DNA of 64,000 nucleotides from Chitinophaga pinensis DSM 2588 (GCF_000024005.1 NC_013132.1:1240001-1304000); one strand, 5' to 3'; positions 51,623 to 61,995 are shown, counted from the first letter of the stretch. Notes: generated from the letters alone by a model not told the origin. Translations and numbers: made by a program.

Positions 51623-54115
51623 ATGTTGAAAAAAGTATTACTGCTGCAACTGTTATTGCTGACCGTAGGCCTTTGTGTACGGGCACAAGTACCAGGCATG
51701 TCGCAGGCCCAATTGAGTCAGGTTAAGGTTGATAATCTTTCGGACGATCAGATCAGACAGGTTGTCGCGGAGATGAAAAAGAAGAACATCAGTTTTGGTG
51801 AAATAGATGGGTATGCTGCTCAGAGGGGGATTTCCTCTTCAGAAGTTGGCAAATTAAAAGCGCGTATCCAATCGCTGAACCTTGACAAGGAATTGACGAC
51901 TCAGGCTTCAGGAAGTGTATTTGATCAGGATTCTACCGGTCGTAGTTACAATGGCTCTAATGCGGATACGATTAACTATTATCAGCAGAAATTAAGGCAG
52001 GTAAGGGACAGAGAAGATTTTGAAAGGGAAGTACGTCGCCGCAGAATATTCGGTATGGAGCTGTTTAGCACCCAGAATCTGACTTTCGAGCCTAATCTGC
52101 GTATGCCAACTCCTCCTAACTATAAACTCGCTGCAGACGATGAGCTGATTATCGATATATATGGTTATTCTGAAGCACAGCACAACCTTAGGGTGAATCC
52201 TGACGGGTATATCAGAATTCCTTATGTAGGACCGGTATATGTGAGCGGGTTGACGATGGATGAGGCTAAAAAGAGAATTACTACGCAACTGAGTACCATT
52301 TATTCAGGTATTAAAGCCGGTAACACTTCGGTTCAGATTTCTCTTGGTAATATTCGTAGTATCAGGGTTATCATGATCGGAGATATATTCCGTCCGGGTA
52401 CTTATACCCTGCCTTCCCTGGCAACAGTGGCAAATGCACTGTACGTGTCCGGTGGACCTAACGAAAACGGTTCTTTCAGGGCTATCGAGGTAATCAGAGG
52501 CGGAAAGAAGGCAGCCACTTTCGACCTGTATGATTTCCTCATGAGAGGTGATCTGACAGGTAATATTGTATTGCAGGACCAGGATATCGTTAAAGTAAAC
52601 AGTTATAAGAGAAGAGTCGAACTGCTTGGTGAGGTAAAGCGTCCGGCGATATTTGAGGCAAAGGAAAATGAAACGCTGAAGGATGTAATTGATTTTGCGG
52701 GTGGATATACAGATAATTCCTTCAGAGATGTGATCAGGGCATTGAGAGTGAATAACAAGGCAAGAGAATATGTAAACATTCCGGCAGACTCAGTCGCTTC
52801 TTTCCGTTTGAAATCAGGCGATAGATTTTATATTGATTCGATCATCAATCGCTATACTAACAGGGTGACAATTTCAGGCGCTGTTTTCCATGCAGGAGAA
52901 TATGCGTTGGAGGATGGAATGACAATTGCCGATCTGATCAAAAGGGCAGATGGCATACAGGAAGTGGCGGCGACATCCAGGGGCATCATCCGCAGATTAC
53001 AGGAAGACTATACACCTACCATTATCAACTTTAACGTGCAGGATGTGATAGCTGGTAAGAATAATATTTCGCTGATACGTGAGGATAGTGTAATCATCTT
53101 TTCAAAGCTGGGTATCCGCGAAAATTATTTTGTGAAGATTGTGGGAGAAGTGAATCAGCCAGGGTATTTTAATTACGGAGACAGTATGCATCTGGAAGAC
53201 CTGATTATCATGGCAGGTGGGCTGAGAGATGCGGCGAGTCTGAAACATATTGAGATTTCACGCCGTATTCGCAGCACTGCAGGTTATGATTCCTCTGATG
53301 CACGTATGGCGATTACCCAGCAATTTGATGTGAGTGCAGACCTGGCTGCTGGTGGAGCCGGATCATTTATATTACAACCGTTCGACGAAATCGTGGTGCG
53401 TCGCGCACCTAATTACAGCGAGCAGGTAAACGTGATGCTGGACGGAGAACTCGTTTATCCGGGTGTATATGCGATAAACACAAAGAGAGAACGTATCTCA
53501 GATGTAATAAAGCGCGCAGGAGGACTTCGTCCGGAAGCATCTGCAGAAGGCGCCTATCTGATTCGTAAAACTTATAATACGGAGAACGATAGTACATTTT
53601 TGCTAAATAAACTGGATGTATTCTATAGCAAAGTCGCTGACAGTATCAATGTGGCAAAGACACGTGCAAGTATAGCGCGTAACGGGCAACTGCTGGGTAT
53701 TGAGCTGAACAATATTATAGCGCATCCAGGATCTAAATACGATCTGTTACTGGAAGAAGGCGATATTATTCATGTGCCGAAGAAACTGCAGACTGTACAG
53801 TTATTTGGAGAGATATATTTCCCGAAAAAGGTACGCTTTGACGATAATGCTTCATTCAGAACTTATGTGCGTGGTGCGGGTGGGTTTACCTCCCAGGCAC
53901 TGAGGCGCAGAAGTTATATCGTGTATGCCAACGGAGAGGTAAAGAGTACCAGGAAATTGTTATTCTTCAATAGCTTTCCTAAAGTAAAACCAGGTTCTGA
54001 AATCTACGTTCCGACCAGACCTGAAAGAAAGGGTATAAATCCTGCGGCAGTAGGCTTGTTGACAGGTCTGGCGTCCGTGGCTTTGATCGTGATTACCATT
54101 ATTGACAAGTTGTAA
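51623..54115 (+). CDS. polysaccharide export outer-membrane protein (Wza-like, multiple SLBB)
   Basis: Outer-membrane/periplasmic export channel component, 830 residues. I chose ATG 51623 (MLKKVLLLQLLLL) over a TTG 18 bases earlier, because a signal peptide ending near VRAQ follows. A helical segment (about 35-100) precedes the poly-export domain (about 170-265, with LAADDELIIDIYGYSEAQHNLRVNPDG). Then come several SLBB domains (about 265-770: VMIGDIFRPGTYTLPSL, LLGEVKRPAIFEAKENETL, and so on) and a hydrophobic C-terminal helix (about 808-827). This long multi-SLBB form is usual in Bacteroidota. No clear lipobox. It opens the main export operon. Confidence 0.93.
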   Translation: MLKKVLLLQLLLLTVGLCVRAQVPGMSQAQLSQVKVDNLSDDQIRQVVAEMKKKNISFGEIDGYAAQRGISSSEVGKLKARIQSLNLDKELTTQASGSVFDQDSTGRSYNGSNADTINYYQQKLRQVRDREDFEREVRRRRIFGMELFSTQNLTFEPNLRMPTPPNYKLAADDELIIDIYGYSEAQHNLRVNPDGYIRIPYVGPVYVSGLTMDEAKKRITTQLSTIYSGIKAGNTSVQISLGNIRSIRVIMIGDIFRPGTYTLPSLATVANALYVSGGPNENGSFRAIEVIRGGKKAATFDLYDFLMRGDLTGNIVLQDQDIVKVNSYKRRVELLGEVKRPAIFEAKENETLKDVIDFAGGYTDNSFRDVIRALRVNNKAREYVNIPADSVASFRLKSGDRFYIDSIINRYTNRVTISGAVFHAGEYALEDGMTIADLIKRADGIQEVAATSRGIIRRLQEDYTPTIINFNVQDVIAGKNNISLIREDSVIIFSKLGIRENYFVKIVGEVNQPGYFNYGDSMHLEDLIIMAGGLRDAASLKHIEISRRIRSTAGYDSSDARMAITQQFDVSADLAAGGAGSFILQPFDEIVVRRAPNYSEQVNVMLDGELVYPGVYAINTKRERISDVIKRAGGLRPEASAEGAYLIRKTYNTENDSTFLLNKLDVFYSKVADSINVAKTRASIARNGQLLGIELNNIIAHPGSKYDLLLEEGDIIHVPKKLQTVQLFGEIYFPKKVRFDDNASFRTYVRGAGGFTSQALRRRSYIVYANGEVKSTRKLLFFNSFPKVKPGSEIYVPTRPERKGINPAAVGLLTGLASVALIVITIIDKL

Positions 54116-54161
54116 GCACCGTCTAATTACAAAAAAGAAAGCTAAAATTAATTTCGAGCAG

Positions 54162-55247
54162 ATGCATCCAGACAATACTTCCCACAACAAGCAGCAGGGA
54201 GAGATCTCCATAAGAGAGATTGTTTTAAAACTGTTAGACTGGTGGAGATTTCTTTTAAGTAAATGGTTGATCATTCTTCTTGCGGGAATATTAGGAGGAG
54301 GTGCAGGCGTGCTGATGTCTTTGGTTAAAAAGAAAAAATATATAGGTCAGCTTACCTTCATTCTGGAAGACGCCAATAGTAATCCATTAAGTGCATATAT
54401 GGGTATTGCCAGTCAGTTTGGTGTGGATCTGGGCGGTGGTGGCGGCTCAAGTGGTATTTTCAGTGATGACAATATCATGGAATTTCTGCAATCCCGCTTA
54501 ATGGTGGAAAAAGCATTATTATCCACTGTGAAGGTGGATAACCGCGAAATAACACTGGCTGAACTCTATGTTGAGGTGAATGAGATGCGAAAAGGCTGGC
54601 AGAAGATACCAGAGCTGGCTAATCTCCATTTCCTGCCCACTACCCCGAGAGATCAGTATTCCCTGAAGCAGGACAGTGTGCTGGGTACTATATACGAGCG
54701 TATTGTAAAAGCTGAATTGGAAGTTGAAAAACCTAATCCGAAGGTGAGCTTTATATCGGTAAAAGCTACTACGTTGAATGAAACGTTCTCCAAAAAGTTT
54801 ACAGAAACACTGGTAAGAGAAGCAATCGATTTTTATGTCGATACAAAGACGAGAAGAAACAAGATAAGTGTAGACAGATTACAGGGACAGGCCGATTCAC
54901 TGGAGATACTGCTGAACAGAAAGACCTATTCCGCAGCAGCTGTACAACCCTTTAACACGAACCCTGCAAGACAGGTGGCGACTGTAGGGGGCGAGCTGGC
55001 TCTGAGAGATAAGCTGATCCTGCAGACGATGTACGGAGAAGTAATTAAGAACCTGGAACTGAGCAAAATTGCGATGGCCCAGGATATGCCAGTGATCCAG
55101 ATCGTAGATAAGCCGATTCTGCCGTTAAAAACAGAGCGTTTGGGAAAAGTGAAGGCCGCTATCATAGGCGCTTTCCTCTTTGGATTCCTGACTGTTATTT
55201 TGCTGATTGGCAGAAGAATTTTCCGCCAGATCCTTGCCGAGAAATAA
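54162..55247 (+). CDS. chain-length determinant (Wzz/PCP) protein
   Basis: Inner-membrane co-polymerase that sets polysaccharide length and links to the export channel. I chose ATG 54162 (MHPDNTSHN); a TTG upstream overlaps the export gene's stop. The first membrane helix is at about 43-63, a periplasmic region of 240 residues follows with coiled-coil stretches (about 215-260), and the second membrane helix is at about 330-350. The protein ends soon after and has no tyrosine kinase domain, so any BY-kinase must be separate. There is a 46-base gap after the export gene. Confidence 0.9.
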   Translation: MHPDNTSHNKQQGEISIREIVLKLLDWWRFLLSKWLIILLAGILGGGAGVLMSLVKKKKYIGQLTFILEDANSNPLSAYMGIASQFGVDLGGGGGSSGIFSDDNIMEFLQSRLMVEKALLSTVKVDNREITLAELYVEVNEMRKGWQKIPELANLHFLPTTPRDQYSLKQDSVLGTIYERIVKAELEVEKPNPKVSFISVKATTLNETFSKKFTETLVREAIDFYVDTKTRRNKISVDRLQGQADSLEILLNRKTYSAAAVQPFNTNPARQVATVGGELALRDKLILQTMYGEVIKNLELSKIAMAQDMPVIQIVDKPILPLKTERLGKVKAAIIGAFLFGFLTVILLIGRRIFRQILAEK

Positions 55248-55281
55248 CCTCAATATATATAACATATCAAGTGAAAATCAA

Positions 55282-56343
55282 ATGAAAATATTAGTTACCG
55301 GAGCTGCTGGGTTTATTGGGTATTACGCAACAAAACGACTAGCGGAGTTGAATTTTGAAGTAGTAGGATTGGATAATATCAATGAGTATTATGATATTAA
55401 TCTGAAACATGCCCGTTTAGCAGAAGCCGGTATCGATAAAAATAAGATTGCCTACAATGAGCTTATATTAAGCGATAAATATAAGAACTACCGTTTTGTC
55501 AAATTGAACCTTGATGACCAGGAAAATCTTGCTGCGTTATTCCGCAATGAACAGTTTGATGTAGTATGTAATCTGGCCGCACAGCCGGGTGTTCGTTATT
55601 CTCTTGAAAACCCTTTTGTTTATGTCAACAGTAATGTTGTCGGGTTTATGAATATACTGGAATGCTGCAGATACAATAAAGTAAAACACCTGGTATATGC
55701 CAGCTCCAGCAGCGTATATGGTATGAGTAAAAAGGTGCCGTTTGAAGAAACGGACAATGTTGACAATCCGGTTAGCTTGTATGCTGCTACAAAGAAAGCA
55801 AACGAACTGTTCGCACATACATATAGTCACCTGTACGGATTGAAAACAACAGGTCTGCGCTTCTTTACGGTATATGGTCCCTGGGGTCGTCCGGATATGG
55901 CGCCGTTCCTGTTTACCAATGCCATTCTGAAAGGAGAAGCGATCAAGGTATTTAACAACGGAGAGTTGTCGCGTGACTTTACCTATGTGGATGATGTGGT
56001 AGAAGGTGTGATCAGGGTGATTATGCTGCCTGATAATGAGAAAGAGCAGAAGGACAGCGGAGAAGCACAGGGTGAGTTTTCAGGATTGTATAAAATCTTT
56101 AATATAGGGAATTCATCGCCTGTTCAGCTGATGGACTTTATCAGATGCATAGAAAAGGCGACAGGTAAGGAAGCTATCCTGAAGATGTTGCCGATGCAAC
56201 CGGGAGATGTTGTTTCGACTTATGCTGACACAAGTGAATTAGCTGCTTATGTTAACTATAGACCATCTACCCCTCTTCAGGACGGAATAGACAGATTTGT
56301 ATCCTGGTTTAAGGAGTATTCTTCGAAAGCACATCAATATTAA
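55282..56343 (+). CDS. NAD-dependent epimerase (UDP-glucuronate 4-epimerase-like)
   Basis: Short-chain dehydrogenase-type sugar-nucleotide epimerase, 353 residues, starting at ATG 55282 (MKILVTGAAG). The NAD-binding GAAGFIG is at 7-13, catalytic Tyr and Lys lie in YAATKKAN near 173, and LVYASSSSVYG near 145 holds the Ser/Thr of the triad. LAAQPGVRYS and FFTVYGPWGRPDMAPFLF are typical of UDP-glucuronate 4-epimerases, so UDP-galacturonate is the probable product, though related epimerases are not excluded. It lies 34 bases after the chain-length gene. Confidence 0.92.
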   Translation: MKILVTGAAGFIGYYATKRLAELNFEVVGLDNINEYYDINLKHARLAEAGIDKNKIAYNELILSDKYKNYRFVKLNLDDQENLAALFRNEQFDVVCNLAAQPGVRYSLENPFVYVNSNVVGFMNILECCRYNKVKHLVYASSSSVYGMSKKVPFEETDNVDNPVSLYAATKKANELFAHTYSHLYGLKTTGLRFFTVYGPWGRPDMAPFLFTNAILKGEAIKVFNNGELSRDFTYVDDVVEGVIRVIMLPDNEKEQKDSGEAQGEFSGLYKIFNIGNSSPVQLMDFIRCIEKATGKEAILKMLPMQPGDVVSTYADTSELAAYVNYRPSTPLQDGIDRFVSWFKEYSSKAHQY

Positions 56344-56345
56344 TA

Positions 56346-57611
56346 ATGAGTGCGACTACTGATCTTTATAAGCGGGTAATTGAACTTGTAAAGGAGAAGC
56401 GAAAGAGTTCGCTGGTAAAGAACTTCTTTTCTCTGTCCATATTGCATGGACTGAATATCGTTTTACCGCTACTGACATTGCCCTATGTGTTGCGTATTGT
56501 AGGCGCCGACCATTATGGCATTATTGTAATGGCCAATTCCCTTTTACTGTATTTTGATAAGTTTTCTGAATACAGTTTTAATATTTCTGCTACAAGGGAC
56601 GTGGCGGTACATAGGGATAACCATGCTGAACTTTGCAGCATCTACAGCAAAGTATTATCAACAAAATTTCTATTGTTAGGTATCTCCTGCCTGGTTTTTT
56701 TTTCGGTGGTGTTCCTGGTACCCAGATTCTCGGAATACTGGTTTATTTATGCCTTCTGTTTTCTGCAACTAATAGGTAGTGCGTTATTCCCCGAATGGTT
56801 TTTTCAGGGGATAGAACAGATGAAGTATATCACGATTATCAATGCATCGATTAAGATCTTTTTTACGATTTGTATTTTCGTATTGATCAAATCAAAAGAA
56901 GATTATTATTATCTCCCCATGTTAAATATGCTGGGCTATCTTATAGCAGGCATCTATGGTCAGTTGTTGTTAACGATTAAGTATAAGTTACGGTTTTCTT
57001 TTCCGGGATTTGCGGTAATACGTAAGACCCTACATGATAATTTCAACATCTTTGTTAATCAGTTTGTTCCTAATCTTTATAATAATTCTACCACTTTTAT
57101 TTTAGGCTTGCTGACGAATAACAGTGTAGTCGGAATTTATGGAGTGTCAAAGAATATCGTAGAATATGGTATTGAAATCATCAGTATCCTTTCACGCGTA
57201 TTTTTCCCGCATCTTAACAGAAACTTTAAGTCTTTCGATAAGTTTGTCAAACTTATTCTTTCTATAGGTCTTTTGATCGCGATCGGTTTTTGTATAATGT
57301 CCTATCCCATCGTATGGGTATTGAAACTGCCGATGATCGGGGTGCCGGTTATTTGTATACTGGCGCCAAGTGTATTCATGTTTGCGATGTATTGTTGCTA
57401 TGGTACGAACTATTTTATTGTCAAGCGGCAGGACCGTCTGGTAATGAAAAATACCATACTGGCATCATTGACAGGCTTCATCTTGTCTTTTCCGCTGATC
57501 CTTACAATGGGGGCTATCGGGGCCGCTATTAATCTGACTTTTGCCAGGTGTATACTGGGGATGGGGTTATGGAGAAAATATAAACTGGACTTTAAAACTG
57601 CACATGAATGA
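56346..57611 (+). CDS. oligosaccharide flippase (Wzx-like)
   Basis: Integral membrane protein of 421 residues that flips lipid-linked repeat units across the inner membrane. About twelve hydrophobic helices are predicted, and the N-terminal part (SLVKNFFSLSILHGLNIVLPLLTLPYVLRIVGADHYG) is characteristic of the RfbX/Wzx family. It starts two bases after the epimerase stop and overlaps the next gene by four bases (ATGA), indicating tight coupling. Confidence 0.93.
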   Translation: MSATTDLYKRVIELVKEKRKSSLVKNFFSLSILHGLNIVLPLLTLPYVLRIVGADHYGIIVMANSLLLYFDKFSEYSFNISATRDVAVHRDNHAELCSIYSKVLSTKFLLLGISCLVFFSVVFLVPRFSEYWFIYAFCFLQLIGSALFPEWFFQGIEQMKYITIINASIKIFFTICIFVLIKSKEDYYYLPMLNMLGYLIAGIYGQLLLTIKYKLRFSFPGFAVIRKTLHDNFNIFVNQFVPNLYNNSTTFILGLLTNNSVVGIYGVSKNIVEYGIEIISILSRVFFPHLNRNFKSFDKFVKLILSIGLLIAIGFCIMSYPIVWVLKLPMIGVPVICILAPSVFMFAMYCCYGTNYFIVKRQDRLVMKNTILASLTGFILSFPLILTMGAIGAAINLTFARCILGMGLWRKYKLDFKTAHE

Positions 57612-58633
57612 TAGCTATACACTTTGATAACGGGATTCATAGCTTTAGCGGCCGGTGGATTGAGTATTGTGAAAAACACAATATAGCGTATAAGCTGGTC
57701 AACTGTTATGCCAGTGATTTATTTGAACAGTTGAAAGATTGTGATGGGCTGATGTGGCATTGGTATCAGGGAGACATTATCGCATTGCAATTCGCAAGGC
57801 AGTTAACAACGGCGCTGGAGAAAATGGGAATGAAGGTATTTCCGAACAGTAATACCGGATCTCATTTTGATGATAAGATCAGTCAGGGATATCTGTTTAC
57901 TGCTATAGGAAGCCCGATGGTGCCTTCTTATGTTTTTTACGAAGAAGAAGAAGCCAGAAAGTGGATCGAATCTACCAGTTATCCGAAAGTATTCAAGTTG
58001 AAAGGTGGAGCGTCTTCTGTTAATGTGAAGCTTGTAAAGAATAGCACTGCCGCTAAACAGTTAATGAGGAAGGCCTTCGGTAAAGGATTTCCTTCTTTTG
58101 ACAGGGTTGCCTTATTTAAGGATAGCATATTGAAAGCAAAAAGAGCGCCTGGTATGGCAGCCTTTATTACTGTGGTAAAGGCATTCCTGCGCATCTTTAT
58201 CCGGACGGAAGTAGAAAAACACAGCCCAAGGGAAAGAGGGTATCTGTATTTTCAGGAGTTCATACCTGACAATAAGTATGATACCAGGCTGGTGGTGATA
58301 GGGAACAGGTGTTTTGGCTTAAGGCGCTATAACAGGGAGAATGACTTCCGTGCCTCCGGCAGCGGAAAGTTTGATTATGATAAAGAGATGTTTGATCCGC
58401 GTTGTATCCGGATTGCATTTGAGGTTTCTGAAAAACTTGATACGCAATCCATGGCATATGATTTTATAATGGATAAAGACAATAAACCGCTCCTGGTAGA
58501 GATGAGTTATTGTTTTTCCATAGCGGCATATGATCATTGTCCGGGATATTGGGATAAAGATCTGGTATGGCATGAAGGTACATTCAAGGCACAGTATTTT
58601 ATGGCAGAGGATTTTTATAATAGCATTAAATAA
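57608..58633 (+). CDS. ATP-grasp protein of polysaccharide locus
   Basis: A 341-residue cytoplasmic protein resembling ATP-grasp (RimK-type) ligases. FPNSNTGSHFDDKISQGYLFTAIGSPMVPSY near 85-115 is the classic substrate/ATP entry segment, YPKVFKLKGGASSVNVKLV near 135 carries the ATP-binding Lys and glycine loop, YLYFQEFIPDNKYDTRLVVIGNRCFGLRR near 210 the second ATP contact, and PLLVEMSYCFS near 300 the metal-binding Glu-x-Ser end. Such enzymes join an acid to an amine. Within a polysaccharide operon it could add an amino acid to a sugar acid, for example galacturonate, which is inference. It overlaps the flippase gene by four bases. Confidence 0.82.
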   Translation: MIAIHFDNGIHSFSGRWIEYCEKHNIAYKLVNCYASDLFEQLKDCDGLMWHWYQGDIIALQFARQLTTALEKMGMKVFPNSNTGSHFDDKISQGYLFTAIGSPMVPSYVFYEEEEARKWIESTSYPKVFKLKGGASSVNVKLVKNSTAAKQLMRKAFGKGFPSFDRVALFKDSILKAKRAPGMAAFITVVKAFLRIFIRTEVEKHSPRERGYLYFQEFIPDNKYDTRLVVIGNRCFGLRRYNRENDFRASGSGKFDYDKEMFDPRCIRIAFEVSEKLDTQSMAYDFIMDKDNKPLLVEMSYCFSIAAYDHCPGYWDKDLVWHEGTFKAQYFMAEDFYNSIK

Positions 58634-58638
58634 TTAGG

Positions 58639-59793
58639 GTGACATTAACCAATAAAAATATCGTATTCGTACTGGCGACGACTGAACTTGGAGGTGCAGA
58701 AAGGCAGAGTATACTGCTGGCCCGCGGACTCCGGGAAAAATATCAGGCTAATATTTCCTTTATCTGTTTTGGAAAACAGAAAGGGCGTTGTACGGAGTTA
58801 TTGGAACAATATGGTTTTAACTATTCCATCATCCGCTCTTTTAGTCTGTATAAGTTTTTACATCTGCCATTCGCGTTGATGGCTATGTTACGTTTTCTGT
58901 TGCAGCTGAAACGGATAAAAGCAGAGATAGTAATGCCTTACTGTTACGAATCGAATATCTGGAGCGGACTTGTACGCCCATTTTTAGGGAAGAATGTGAC
59001 AGTCATCTGGAATCAACGTGATGATGGCAGAGGGATTATGTCTGATGGGATCAATAGAAGGGCAATTTCCAATTGTACACATTTTATAGCTAACTCAGAT
59101 GCGGGAGCAGAATACCTGATAAAAGATCTTTTTATCAAAGAGCAAAAAGTAAACGTGATTTACAATGGCGTAGAGGAGGCAACACCTGCATTATCCAGGG
59201 CCGAATGGAGAAAACAGCAGGGCTTTACTGAGCATGGTTTACTGGTTTGTATGCTGGCTAATCTGCATGACCAGAAAGACCATGAAACCTTGCTGAAAGC
59301 GTGGGCCTTGTTATTGGCAGGTAAAGAAAATAAGGAAGGACATAGATTGTTATTAGCTGGCCGTCCGCAGAATACAGAAGAGCGACTCAGGCAACTGGCG
59401 GCATCGTCCGGTATAACGGATAGTGTGGTATTTATGGGAGGTGTTAAAGATGTCCATTCAATGTTAGGCGCTATTGATATTTCTGTTCTTTGTGCCTTCG
59501 AAAAAAGTGAAGGACTACCGAATGCGGTATTGGAATCGATGTTACATTCATTGCCGGTTTTAGGTAGTGATGTAGCTGCATTACATTGTGCACTGGGTGA
59601 GGATATGAAAAACTGGCTCTCTCCGGTTGGTAATGCAGAAAAACTGGCTGCGGATCTGGGAAGATTATTTGCATCTGATGTACTTCGTAAAGACATGGGC
59701 GCCAGAAACAGACAACGTCAGCAGGAAGTATTCTCTGTTGATGCACTCATTGTCAACAGTGGAAAGCTTATTGAAACTATTGTGAAGAATTGA
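58639..59793 (+). CDS. glycosyltransferase family 4 (GTG start)
   Basis: GT-B transferase of 384 residues. GTG 58639 is the only suitable start, five bases after the preceding stop. NIVFVLATTELGGAERQSILLARGL is the canonical GT4 opening; NVIYNGVEEATP near 178, LLLAGRPQNTEERLRQL near 240, and the donor-site block CAFEKSEGLPNAVLESM near 290 complete the fold. It is one of at least three transferases building the repeat unit in this operon. Confidence 0.93.
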   Translation: MTLTNKNIVFVLATTELGGAERQSILLARGLREKYQANISFICFGKQKGRCTELLEQYGFNYSIIRSFSLYKFLHLPFALMAMLRFLLQLKRIKAEIVMPYCYESNIWSGLVRPFLGKNVTVIWNQRDDGRGIMSDGINRRAISNCTHFIANSDAGAEYLIKDLFIKEQKVNVIYNGVEEATPALSRAEWRKQQGFTEHGLLVCMLANLHDQKDHETLLKAWALLLAGKENKEGHRLLLAGRPQNTEERLRQLAASSGITDSVVFMGGVKDVHSMLGAIDISVLCAFEKSEGLPNAVLESMLHSLPVLGSDVAALHCALGEDMKNWLSPVGNAEKLAADLGRLFASDVLRKDMGARNRQRQQEVFSVDALIVNSGKLIETIVKN

Positions 59794-59818
59794 TCAGCGA
59801 TGATATAAAAAGTTATTT

Positions 59819-60970
59819 ATGGCCTATCTAATAATATTTCTAATATTTACAGCTTTCGGTTGTTACAACCTGACCGAAAGTTATAGGCAAAATAAGGAGT
59901 CGCAGGCATTTCTATATAGTGTTGCATTTATTATACTGACCTGTTTTGCAGGATTGAGGTATCATACTGGTGCAGACTGGCCTAACTACGAACTTCACTA
60001 TGATACCATCCTGCCCAGGATAGATAAATTTTTTGAATTCAGGTATGAGTTTTTTGATCCCATGCACTTTGAGATCGGATATGTTTATCTGAGTTCAATA
60101 GTGAAAACAATGGGATTGGATATTACAGTGGTTTTCTTCATCGCCGTAGTGATGAATATTATCGGTGCATTTATATTGATCAGGCAATTTTCTCCCTATC
60201 CCTTTGTCGCTTTGCTGGGTTTTTATGCCTACAACTATATACAATATAATTTTGCAGGCGTAAGACAGGCGATTGCATTCCTCTTCATGGCAATTGCTTT
60301 CCAGCATCTGTATAAGCGTAATTTCTGGAGATATGCGTTGTTTATTATAATCGGGTTCTTTTTCCATTCTTCCATTATTGTATTCATACCACTTTTTTTT
60401 ATTCCTTTTCATAAGGCGACAAATGTGAAACTGGTGGTTGCTGCATTGTTGATTGCATTCATGATCAATCTGTTTTTCCCGATCACTGAGGTGATATCGA
60501 TGCTTTCAAGAGTGGGCGTATTACCAGAGTTTGTTAACAACAAACTGCTTAGCTATCTTACCAGGGATGATTATGGAGCGGGGCGTGGATTCGGTATTGG
60601 GTTTATATTGAAGCTCCTGATATTTTTGTTCGGACTTAGATACCGTCAGTATCTGCGTGAGAATACCCCTTATTTCGATTTTGTCTTCAATATTTTCTGT
60701 TTATACTTTTTTATCTGGACACTGACCAACAGTTTCGAGGTATTGATTTCAAGATACAGCCTGTATTTTCAGATATTCCAGGAGATATTGTTGTCTTATT
60801 TCCTATTGGTGATACCGGTAAGAAAATCGATGCGTATAACTTTTTTTGCGGTGTTCCTGGTAGGTATGAGTTTCTATTTTATGAGCGGATTATATAGAGG
60901 CACCATAGCGAAAGAGTATAATCCGTATAAAAACTATTTGTTTTACAAGTGGCCTTTCGAGTCAAATTAA
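59819..60970 (+). CDS. EpsG family polysaccharide polymerase (Wzy-like)
   Basis: Multi-spanning membrane protein (383 residues, about ten helices) of the EpsG/Wzy type, which joins repeat units on the periplasmic side. The FAGLRYHTGADWPNYELHYD stretch near 42-61 is the family hallmark; FAGVRQAIAFLFMAIAF near 145 and a helix-breaking RDDYGAGRGFGIGF segment near 250 also fit. There is a 25-base gap after the GT4 gene. Confidence 0.9.
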   Translation: MAYLIIFLIFTAFGCYNLTESYRQNKESQAFLYSVAFIILTCFAGLRYHTGADWPNYELHYDTILPRIDKFFEFRYEFFDPMHFEIGYVYLSSIVKTMGLDITVVFFIAVVMNIIGAFILIRQFSPYPFVALLGFYAYNYIQYNFAGVRQAIAFLFMAIAFQHLYKRNFWRYALFIIIGFFFHSSIIVFIPLFFIPFHKATNVKLVVAALLIAFMINLFFPITEVISMLSRVGVLPEFVNNKLLSYLTRDDYGAGRGFGIGFILKLLIFLFGLRYRQYLRENTPYFDFVFNIFCLYFFIWTLTNSFEVLISRYSLYFQIFQEILLSYFLLVIPVRKSMRITFFAVFLVGMSFYFMSGLYRGTIAKEYNPYKNYLFYKWPFESN

Positions 60971-60983
60971 CAGCGACCGTCTG

Positions 60984-61973
60984 ATGAAAGTAAGTGTAAT
61001 TATTCCTGCTTATAACGTAGAGAAATATATTGAGGAATGTGTGATGTCCGTCATTGAACAGACATTAAGTGAGATTGAAATAATTGTTGTCAATGATCAG
61101 TCTTCTGATGGTACCTTATCAGTGCTTGAAAAAATAAAGGCATCACATTCTCAGGTTGCGCTGAAAATTATCAGTCAGCAGAATCAGGGGCTGAGTGGCG
61201 CACGCAATACAGGGATACAGGCAGCCACAGGAGAGTATATCTGTTTCCTCGACGGCGATGACTGGCTTGAAAAGGAAATGCTGCAGGATCTGTATAAGGT
61301 AGCAAGCGACGGGAATGCGGAAGTGGTTATCTGCGACTATACAAAGGTATATGAAGACCGGAACGAAGTATTATCCGGAGGAAGGATCGATGGTAATGTT
61401 TTGCGTAACAGGAAAGATATACTGGAGGCATTTCTTACCGGGAATATTGTTATTTCCGCCTGTAATAAAATGTTCAGGAGAACCTTTGTGGTAGAACGGC
61501 AATTTAGATTTCCGGTGGGGTATCTATATGAAGATCTGCCTACAGTGATGCTGATTGCAGATGCATCTGTTGTAATTAAAGTAGATAAATCCTACTACAA
61601 TTACCGGCAACGTAGTGGTTCAATCATGAACTCTATCTCTCCAAAAATGGTGGAGAAAATTGTATTGGTGAAGCAGATCATAGATTATATCAAGGCAAAA
61701 GGAGAACAAGGGTTAGAAGAGGCATTGCAAAGCTTTTATCTCAATACGTATGTGCTGCAACTGATCAATCAATTGGCAATACATGGTAATAAGGATACAA
61801 AGCAACGTGATCAATATTTCAATACTATACTCAGTAAACAGGAGTCCCGCTTCTTTTTCAAAAAGTTTTACCTGAACCATTATATAAATACACGAGATAA
61901 AATAGGTCTCTTTTTGCTGAGAATGAGCCCCACTTTTTATGCTTTTTTATACAGGAAGTATAAGAAGGCTTAA
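60984..61973 (+). CDS. glycosyltransferase family 2
   Basis: GT-A transferase of 329 residues with no membrane segment. KVSVIIPAYNVEKYIEECV opens the domain, VNDQSSDGTL near 37 and the metal-binding CFLDGDDWLE near 90 are complete, and YLYEDLPTVMLIADAS near 183 is the acceptor-side block. The rest (about 215-329) is helical. It is 13 bases after the polymerase gene. Acceptor and sugar are not predictable. Confidence 0.93.
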   Translation: MKVSVIIPAYNVEKYIEECVMSVIEQTLSEIEIIVVNDQSSDGTLSVLEKIKASHSQVALKIISQQNQGLSGARNTGIQAATGEYICFLDGDDWLEKEMLQDLYKVASDGNAEVVICDYTKVYEDRNEVLSGGRIDGNVLRNRKDILEAFLTGNIVISACNKMFRRTFVVERQFRFPVGYLYEDLPTVMLIADASVVIKVDKSYYNYRQRSGSIMNSISPKMVEKIVLVKQIIDYIKAKGEQGLEEALQSFYLNTYVLQLINQLAIHGNKDTKQRDQYFNTILSKQESRFFFKKFYLNHYINTRDKIGLFLLRMSPTFYAFLYRKYKKA

Positions 61974-61995
61974 AAGTAAACCAAGAAATTTAGCT

